From assembly GCA_017403825.1 (NCBI GenBank), contig JAFRDO010000016.1:1-64000 (forward strand): 64,000 bases of DNA, in the 5' to 3' direction. The translations under genes and the position numbers were made by a program. The stretch comes from Kiritimatiellia bacterium. Its GTDB lineage: Bacteria; Verrucomicrobiota; Kiritimatiellia; RFP12; UBA1067. Of this stretch, positions 61,493 through 64,000 are shown piece after piece (the stretch's first letter is position 1; each line of letters starts with the position of its first letter). The notes under the pieces are model-generated. The model searched no databases and had not been told where the DNA came from. It worked only from the letters and a program-made list of their open reading frames with translations.

Positions 61493-62941
61493 ATGGGCGG
61501 ATTTTGCGGAGTTGTTGCGAAGGAGGATTGCGTAATCGATCTCTTCTTCGGCACGGACTACCATTCGCATCTCGGCACGCATCGCGGCGGGATGGCGGTT
61601 CTTGGCAGGCGGGGTTTTCAAAGATCCATTCACAACATACAGAACGCGCCGTTCCGTTCAAAGTTCGAGCATGACATCACCGGTTTTGAGGGAAGCGTCG
61701 GCATAGGCGTTATTTCAGATACCGATCCCCAGCCGCTCGTGATGTGCTCGCATCTCGGCACGTTCGCGATCGTCACCGTGGGGCTGATATCGAACATCGA
61801 GGAGCTCAAGCGCGAGCTGTTCGTGGGCAACTCGGCCCAGCTCCAGTATTCGACGACGAGCGGGATGGTCGGCCCGACGGAAGTCGTGAGCGCCCTTATT
61901 GCCACGCAGCCGTCGATAGTGGACGGCGTGCGCTACGTTCAAAGCCGTATCGAGGGCAGTTGCTCGATACTGATCTTGACGGAGGAAGGGCGGCTCTTCG
62001 CCGCACGCGACCGCTACGGGCGCACGCCCATCGTGGTCGGGCGCAAGGAAGGCTCGATGATTGCGCTCATGGAGTCGTGCGCGCTGCCGAACCTGGGCTA
62101 CGAGTACGTCCGCGACCTCGGGCCCGGCGAGATGGCGGAGCTGACGCCCGACGGCGAAGTCTCGACCGTGATCCCGCCAGGCGACAAGATGGCGATCTGC
62201 GCGTTCTTCTGGGTGTATTACGGCTATCCGGCGTCGTCCTACGAGGGACGGAACGTGGAGATGGCCCGCTACCGCTGCGGCAGCGCCCTCGCGAAGCGCG
62301 ACGACACGGTGGCGGACGCCGCATGCGGCATTCCGGACTCCGGCACGTCGCATGCGCTCGGTTACGCGCACGAGAAGGGCATAAAGTTCGCGCGTCCGTT
62401 CGTAAAGTACACCCCGACCTGGGCGCGGTCGTTCATGCCGTCCGACCAGAAGCAGCGCGAGAAGGTCGCGGCGATGAAGCTGATTCCGATTCCCGGCCTC
62501 ATACGCGACAGGCGGCTCGTCTTCTGCGACGACTCGATCGTGCGCGGCACCCAGCTCGGCAGGCAGGCCGACCGCCTCTATTCCGAGGGCTGCCGCGAGA
62601 TGCACGTGAGGATCGCATGTCCGCCGCTCCTCTACCCCTGCCGCTTCATAAACTTCTCGCGCTCCAAGAACGAATACGACCTCATCACGCGCCGCTACAT
62701 ACGCGACAACGAGGGCGAGGGCGCCGACATCGACAAGTACCAGGACGAACGCGGCGCTCCGTACCGGGAAATGGTTGAGTACATACGCCGCAAGTTGAAT
62801 CTCACGTCGCTGGCCTTCCAGACGGTCGACGACCTCGTTGCGGCGATCGGGTTGCCGAAGGATCGCCTTTGCACCTTCTGCTGGACTGGCAAGGACGTGT
62901 CGTGCGGCGGTTCCTGTCCCGGCTGCCCTTGCCACGGCTGA
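61493..62941 (+). CDS. purF: Amidophosphoribosyltransferase-like protein (PurF family)
   Basis: A 482-aa protein combining an N-terminal glutaminase-type domain and a phosphoribosyltransferase domain. VFCDDSIVRGTQLGRQADR is the PRPP-binding loop, IPDSGTSHALGYAHEKGIKF and KYTPTWARSFMPSDQ are PurF blocks. The start reads MGGFCGVVAKEDC: the usual MCG opening, which leaves a catalytic N-terminal Cys, is missing and the first Cys is residue 5. The same opening (MGGF) occurs in the Bacteroidetes-type homologue. Activity with glutamine is therefore doubtful; ammonia may be used. The last 30 residues have many Cys (CTFCWTGKDVSCGGSCPGCP) that could bind a cluster or metal. Confidence 0.85.
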   Translation: MGGFCGVVAKEDCVIDLFFGTDYHSHLGTHRGGMAVLGRRGFQRSIHNIQNAPFRSKFEHDITGFEGSVGIGVISDTDPQPLVMCSHLGTFAIVTVGLISNIEELKRELFVGNSAQLQYSTTSGMVGPTEVVSALIATQPSIVDGVRYVQSRIEGSCSILILTEEGRLFAARDRYGRTPIVVGRKEGSMIALMESCALPNLGYEYVRDLGPGEMAELTPDGEVSTVIPPGDKMAICAFFWVYYGYPASSYEGRNVEMARYRCGSALAKRDDTVADAACGIPDSGTSHALGYAHEKGIKFARPFVKYTPTWARSFMPSDQKQREKVAAMKLIPIPGLIRDRRLVFCDDSIVRGTQLGRQADRLYSEGCREMHVRIACPPLLYPCRFINFSRSKNEYDLITRRYIRDNEGEGADIDKYQDERGAPYREMVEYIRRKLNLTSLAFQTVDDLVAAIGLPKDRLCTFCWTGKDVSCGGSCPGCPCHG

Positions 62942-62961
62942 TTGCAACGCTAGGAGAGGAC

Positions 62962-64000
62962 ATGAAAAGGTCAGCAGCGTCTTGGGTTCTGGTTTCCGCC
63001 GCCGTAATCCTGTCGAACGCCGCAATTGCGTTCGCAGGCTTCTCGATCGACCGTTCGGTCATGTCGGAGGCGTATTGGAACATCTGGAACGAAGGGGTCC
63101 AGGCGAAGATCGACGCCGACATCGAGAAGTACCGCAAGGCCGATGCAACCGTCGAAGTCGCCGCGCCGGACGGCGCCGAGGTGAAGGTGGAGCAGGAGAG
63201 CCATGCGTTCTTCTTCGGCGCGCACATCTTCAACTTCAACCAGCTCGGCAAGAAGGAGTGGAACGACCGCTACAAGGAGCTGTACGGCACGCTCTTCAAC
63301 TCCGCGACCGTCGCGTTCTACTGGCGGACGTTGGAACGGTATCCCTACGCGCCGCGCTTCGAGGAGCGCTACGAGGACACGGAGAATTTCTGGAACAGCT
63401 GTCCGCAACCGAAGGAACAGCCGCACTGGCGGCGTCCGCCGCCGGATCCGGTGATCTCGTTCCTGAAGACGAAGGGTTGCCGCATCCACGGGCATCCTCT
63501 CGTGTGGGGAAGCCCCCACTGGCATTCGCCGACTTGGCTCTGGAGCGATTACTGTCCCGCGGCGGAGAAGCGTGCGCTTGAGGCCGCGAGCGGCGTTACG
63601 GTGCCTAGTTTCGACTTCCACAAGGAGATCAGCGCGTGCGACCGTCAATGGACGCGAGATTGGACCGACGCTTGGAAGAAGATATATGCCAAGCTGACGG
63701 ACGAGGAGATTGCCGCGCTCGTGCCGACCTACATCAAGGCCCAGGCCGATTTCTACGAGCGGCGCATCCGCGACATCGCCGCCCGCTACGGCAGCCGCGT
63801 CGATTCGTGGGACGTGGTGAACGAGAGCGCGACGGACTTCGACAAGTTCGGGCGCAAGGCCGTGCGCGGCAAGCCGTTCGACAGGAGCTGGTACGGTCCG
63901 ATGCCGGCGGACTACGCCTACAAGGCGTTCGTGTGGTCGCATAAGTACATGCCTGAGACCGCCTGGCTGAACATCAACGAGTACAACATGGTTCCGTTCT
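62962..64000 (+). CDS. Secreted GH10 endo-1,4-beta-xylanase (partial)
   Basis: The frame is open from ATG 62962 to the window edge (346 codons). A signal peptide (SWVLVSAAVILSNAAIAFAG) is followed by a CBM-like segment (about 25-75, EVAAPDGAEVKVEQESHAFF) and the GH10 barrel: NSATVAFYWRTLERYP, GCRIHGHPLVWGSPHWHSP and SWDVVNESATDF with the acid/base Glu288. The nucleophile Glu would lie beyond the edge. It should cut the beta-1,4-xylan backbone outside the cytoplasm, which fits the GH39-like enzymes and the XylR-like regulator. GGAGAGG precedes the ATG. A promoter is not seen, so it may be read from purF, 20 bp upstream. Confidence 0.92.
   Translation, partial: MKRSAASWVLVSAAVILSNAAIAFAGFSIDRSVMSEAYWNIWNEGVQAKIDADIEKYRKADATVEVAAPDGAEVKVEQESHAFFFGAHIFNFNQLGKKEWNDRYKELYGTLFNSATVAFYWRTLERYPYAPRFEERYEDTENFWNSCPQPKEQPHWRRPPPDPVISFLKTKGCRIHGHPLVWGSPHWHSPTWLWSDYCPAAEKRALEAASGVTVPSFDFHKEISACDRQWTRDWTDAWKKIYAKLTDEEIAALVPTYIKAQADFYERRIRDIAARYGSRVDSWDVVNESATDFDKFGRKAVRGKPFDRSWYGPMPADYAYKAFVWSHKYMPETAWLNINEYNMVPF

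Overview
The window comes from a GC-rich, Gram-negative-type bacterium that most resembles a host-associated member of the PVC group (Kiritimatiellota/Verrucomicrobiota-like). The reasons are a Chlamydia-style V-type ATPase B subunit, very large secreted proteins with beta-strand, LRR and InlB-like repeats, many secreted glycosidases, Bacteroidetes/PVC-type versions of BioB and PurF, and an Mla-type outer-membrane lipid transport set. The taxonomic call is inference; no rRNA or complete marker set is present.

Layout. 1-3.8 kb: tail of an unidentified gene, orphan V-ATPase subunit B, an MFS permease and a XylR-like AraC regulator. 3.9-25.3 kb: a carbohydrate locus with two giant beta-strand surface proteins, two GH39-like glycosidases, a DUF4832-type glycosidase-like protein, a TIM-barrel/beta-propeller fusion, an SGNH esterase, a 1258-aa golvesin/FnIII protein, and a two-component system divergent from one surface protein across a palindrome. 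23.3-29.6 kb: two HAD phosphatases, an Na+-dependent transporter, a Na+/Ca2+ antiporter and cytidylate kinase, with a 586-bp gene-free block full of long inverted repeats (27297-27882). 29.7-42.8 kb: an Rrf2 regulator divergent from a secreted protein with two thioredoxin-like modules, LarE, an HUH (IS200-like) protein, BioB, Fmt, a BspA-like LRR protein and glycogen branching enzyme. 42.8-47.9 kb: an Mla-type ABC system (lipoprotein, permease, ATPase, MCE protein) followed by a U32 peptidase. 48-57 kb: reverse rubrerythrin, tRNA-Arg(UCU), an MBL hydrolase, tRNA-Ala(GGC), a sugar porter, a secreted unknown, ArgB-ArgD, a secreted Cys/His-repeat protein and a GH27 alpha-galactosidase. 57.1-64 kb: a tightly overlapped operon prfB-dciA-SBP-tsaB-tsaE-ACP, then a PurF-like protein and the start of a GH10 xylanase cut by the window edge.

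Working together. The GH39, GH10, GH27, SGNH esterase, XylR-like regulator and sugar transporters point to breakdown of hemicellulose-like plant polysaccharide outside the cytoplasm and uptake of the sugars. The giant proteins probably act at the cell surface. Oxygen/redox handling is suggested by the rubrerythrin and the Rrf2/thioredoxin pair.

The most unusual global signal is promoter architecture. Many genes have an extended -10 box (TGnTATAAT) only 6-11 nt before the ATG, which implies leaderless or near-leaderless mRNAs. Other genes carry a clear Shine-Dalgarno, and two of those have a micro-ORF placed exactly at the leaderless position. One such promoter plus its first codons is duplicated in front of two unrelated genes. 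The 27.3-27.7 kb inverted-repeat block is the best candidate for an undescribed structured RNA or mobile palindromic element.
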